A stretch of 64,000 nt of DNA, taken from the NCBI GenBank assembly GCA_030686995.1, contig CM060681.1:162775333-162839332 (forward strand), given 5' to 3'. The DNA comes from Artemisia argyi. Lineage: Eukaryota > Streptophyta > Magnoliopsida > Asterales > Asteraceae. Shown in pieces: positions 60,962-64,000 of this stretch. The notes under the pieces were generated by a model. It was given only the letters and a program-made list of their open reading frames with translations, ran no database searches and was not told where the DNA came from. Made by a program: the position numbers and the translations under genes. Position 1 is the stretch's first letter, and each line of letters begins with the position of its first letter.

Positions 60962-63900
60962 AGTATGTAAAATAACTCACCTCCAAAACTAATAGAAAAA
61001 ATAAATAACATAAATTATTATGGGTTTTTGCTAAACATTGTCCACCGGGCAATGGTTCAATCAAATAAATTAACCTCTTATTTCCATATTAAAAATAATT
61101 ATGTATTTATGATTCCTCCCAAACCAACCAGTCAGCTTTGTGAAGCTGTTAGGCCCACCTGGGAGAAAGTGCAAGTTAATATTGACCGTGGAAATATAGG
61201 GAAATCCCCGGATCGTTAAATCCCAACGAGATTGAAATTGTATTTGTTGACGGATAGGAAAGTGAGTGGTACTGAGGACAGTAATAAATATGATTTGAGA
61301 GTTGATTACACTACTGATTGCTTGATATTTGGAAAATATGAAATTATAACAGAAATACAGAAATAAACACAAAATCAGATAATCAGATAACAGACAGAGA
61401 AAAGTGATATTTAACAAGTTACAAACTACAGGGACTTTTTGTGAAACTTTTTAAAACTTAATATTAAAGAGAATAGAAAATGAATTTGAAATTATGAAAA
61501 TGATTATTATAATATTTAATTACTATTTAATTAATAAAACTAATTAAAATCTAATTTAAGACTTAATTTAAATTAACTAAAAATTACAACTATTACAAAT
61601 AAACCTAAAAACTTAAATAAATAATTTCTAAACTTAACTAAGAACTTGAAGAAAGTATAAAAAATTAAAATAAATATTTTTGTTTTTTTTATAAGTATTT
61701 TATTAATTAATAACTATTTAACTTAATTAAACTATTTTAACTATTTTAAGTTACTATTAATACTAAATTACCTTAGAAAATTATGATAAAATTTATAAAA
61801 CTATTTAAACACTACAGGAATACTACAAAATTATAAAAACTTGCTAAAAATTATATTTAAGCTAATTGACTAATTAATTACTTATTAATTAATTTTAAGC
61901 TAATTTAATTAATTTAAATAAGAAAATTATAAAATGAACAGTGGAAATTATGAAACTATTTTTTAAAAGTCTTAACTATATTATAAAACTTAAGAAAAAT
62001 ATAAAATTCTACTTTAGTTGATTTAAATTAAATAAAACTATTTAATTACTAATATTACCTATTTAATTATTTAAACTAGTTTTAAATCTAATTAATAGTA
62101 AACTGCTTAGGAAAATTCTAATAAAATTATTTTAACTACTTTAAGGTACTAAGTAATTTATAAAATTATAAAATTGGACAAGTGCTTATTAATAAGCTAA
62201 AATGAAAATTAAATAGATAATTTCTATTAAATAGAAGCTATCACTATTTTTATGTTTGCTTTTTCTTGTTTTTCTTTTACAAAACTATTTAAATACATAA
62301 ATAATGAAACTTTAATAAAGATAACTACTCTGGAAATCAATAATAAGCACTGAGATTGCTTATTAGCTTAAACAGTTGACTAAGGTTGACCAAATGAAGA
62401 AATAAGCTAAACTGAGGTTATGTGGGGTCCACTATGGTGAAATCTAGTTTACCTAAGTTATTTGAACTATATTAGACTAAACTTAATGATATGAGCTCCT
62501 AAAATAAGCTGAGAAGCTCAAATAAGCACTTGCTTATTTGAGTTCTGTCTCAGAAATGGGACAGAGATTAGGGACAATTTAAGGTGGGGTCCACTGGTTT
62601 GTAGGTCAAACTATGGGTCAATTCTTGAACCTGGGTAGGAGGGGGGTTGTAATAAGCTAGGTTGGGGGTGTGGGTCCTAATGGTGTGGGCTGCAGCCACC
62701 ACTTAAGTTGGTGGTGTGGTGGTGATGTGCTGATGTGCAGGGCAAGTTTTTGCCTTGCAGTCCACTTTCTAAGAGTTGTGGGGTCCACAAGAGTAAAACA
62801 GGGTTCAAGCTAAGCCTAGGGGTTCAACTAAGGGTTGATAAGCTACAAATTAAACTAATAAGCTAAGCTTATGGCTTCCTAATAAGCTCAGAGTGAGCCT
62901 ATGGATTGGTGATCATACACTGAGTAATCAGTGTAGCTTGTTTCACAAAGGTCACAATTTGGATCCTAAAAGCTATCCTACTATAAGCTAAAAGCTAAAC
63001 TAAGCTTAGATGAGATAAGCTGGTATATTAAGCTACACTTAAGCTGAAACCTAGGGTGTGGGGTCCACTGAGTTGCAAACTAGGGGTCTTGGTACTTTAC
63101 TTAAAACCTGTGCACAGGGGAACCTATTGCCCTGCAAGGTACTTTTAGCTTTTGCATAAGCTTGAATAAAAATCTTAAAAATCAGACAAACCTAGATTTC
63201 TATAGTTTAGGTGGTAGATAATAAGCACAAGAATTTTCAAGCTTTCAATTAGCTTCCTAAATTCTAGAAAAATCACCTAAGTTTTGAGAAAATCTGAGAT
63301 GAAGCAAATTTGACTTTTAAATAAAACTACTTAGTTTGACTTTGTTGAATTTCTAACTTATCTTACTGATTTATTATATCATATTAAGCTATACTAAGAT
63401 TGAAATAAGCTATATTACTAACTTGTGAGTAGATTTGAGGAGTTATGGACTCCAATATCACCACAGTTAACTGTGGTGATGTATTCCTTGTGATTTTGAC
63501 TATTTAACCAACTAAGACCTGTTTATTTTTGTTTCTCTGGGCTAATGTGATACTGAATGACTTGTATACACTAAAAATTACAACAATACCAAGCTGAGTA
63601 ACACAGAACATGTAAATCCAAACACCCCTTTTTACTAGTCTGTTTTATGATTTGTGAGGTAAATAGCTTACAAAACTTATTCTACTGATCCAACATGACT
63701 TATTATGATAAATTAGATGTAATTAAGCACTTAGAAACAGATAATTCCCACAAATACACAAGAACACAAAATATAATATATTGACTGTGAGATTTTTAGA
63801 AAATGAGTTAACAAATAATTTTCTTAACAGCCTAGCAATCTCAAACCATAAATCAACTTAAATATACTAATCAAACTTGAGAAACACAGATAATAGCTAT

Positions 63901-64000
63901 GATAATCAAAATCAATACATATGCATTACAAAGATAATTATAAGATTTTTAAGAAACTTACAAGTTGCTTTCCTGCTTGAAACTAAGAACCAAGAACTTA
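60962..64000. other. AT-rich non-coding tail of the window
   Basis: No coding frame over about 115 codons and none with a family match. 61430-62250 is made of TTAATTAA/AACTTAAT-type words. 62330-63060 is rich in AATAAGCT, a word also frequent in the Tekay-like LTR (12060-12140), so this may be part of another long LTR. Four GTGGGGTCCAC words lie at about 62423, 62584, 62778 and 63059. A perfect palindrome is at 63457-63480. Confidence 0.4.
63457..63480. repeat. Perfect 24-bp palindrome
   Basis: ATCACCACAGTT followed directly by its reverse complement AACTGTGGTGAT, no loop. Confidence 0.95.

Overview
This window is plant nuclear DNA, from a TE-rich eudicot. The evidence is introns with GT..AG borders, a caffeoyl-CoA O-methyltransferase gene, two type I MADS-box genes, and many nested plant transposons (Copia, Ty3/gypsy, TRIM, LINE, CACTA, hAT, Harbinger-like). 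An asterid such as Asteraceae is my guess; nothing here proves it. Only three host genes look intact: CCoAOMT (39714-40569, +) and two MADS genes (43976-44761 and 55060-55908, both -).

Layout. 1-4568: 5' part of a Copia element on the minus strand (LTR, PBS, leader, broken gag), inserted in the 3' end of a Tat/Athila-like gypsy element whose LTR (4656-6074) is followed head-to-tail by a partial second copy (6075-7240). 7241-9000: tandem repeats and an hAT-type MITE with an exact 8-bp target duplication. About 9000-10258 plus 22234-22283: one end of a CACTA element, split by a 12-kb non-autonomous Tekay/Del-like retrotransposon (10259-22233; 4-kb LTRs, TSD CATAT). That element carries gag pieces on the sense strand and, on the antisense strand, an apparent two-exon gene for a small multi-pass membrane protein with its own TATA box and MSA-like (AACGG) motifs. 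22284-25316: a GDP-mannose epimerase pseudogene, a MITE, and the first exon of a small gene broken by a second CACTA element (25317-30995, TSD TGA) that holds captured exons. 28332-38790: a 5.2-kb tandem segmental duplication covering part of that CACTA, the broken gene and two nested LINEs.

39158-45900: CCoAOMT with AC elements in its promoter, then a young TRIM-like element with identical LTRs whose interior is an array of short hairpins, then MADS gene 1. 45938-51375: a 5.4-kb chromovirus (Reina-like, TSD TGTGG) with three nonsense codons in pol. 52459-52540: a STRAP-like WD40 exon. 53506-53929: a solo LTR related to the TRIM LTR. 54400-54760 and 41420-41550: matching gene remnants, one downstream of each MADS gene, which suggests a local duplication. 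56261-57060: a Harbinger-like element that captured the start of a chloroplast RNA-binding protein (PSRP2/cp29 type). 57293-60961: a 3.7-kb foldback element built of inverted minisatellites and dozens of short palindromes, with another MITE nested in it. 60962-64000: AT-rich, non-coding.

How things work together: the host genes are islands. CCoAOMT would act in lignin/phenylpropanoid methylation, and the MADS pair would act as reproductive-stage transcription factors. The rest is layered transposition, and target-site duplications allow much of the order of insertion to be read.
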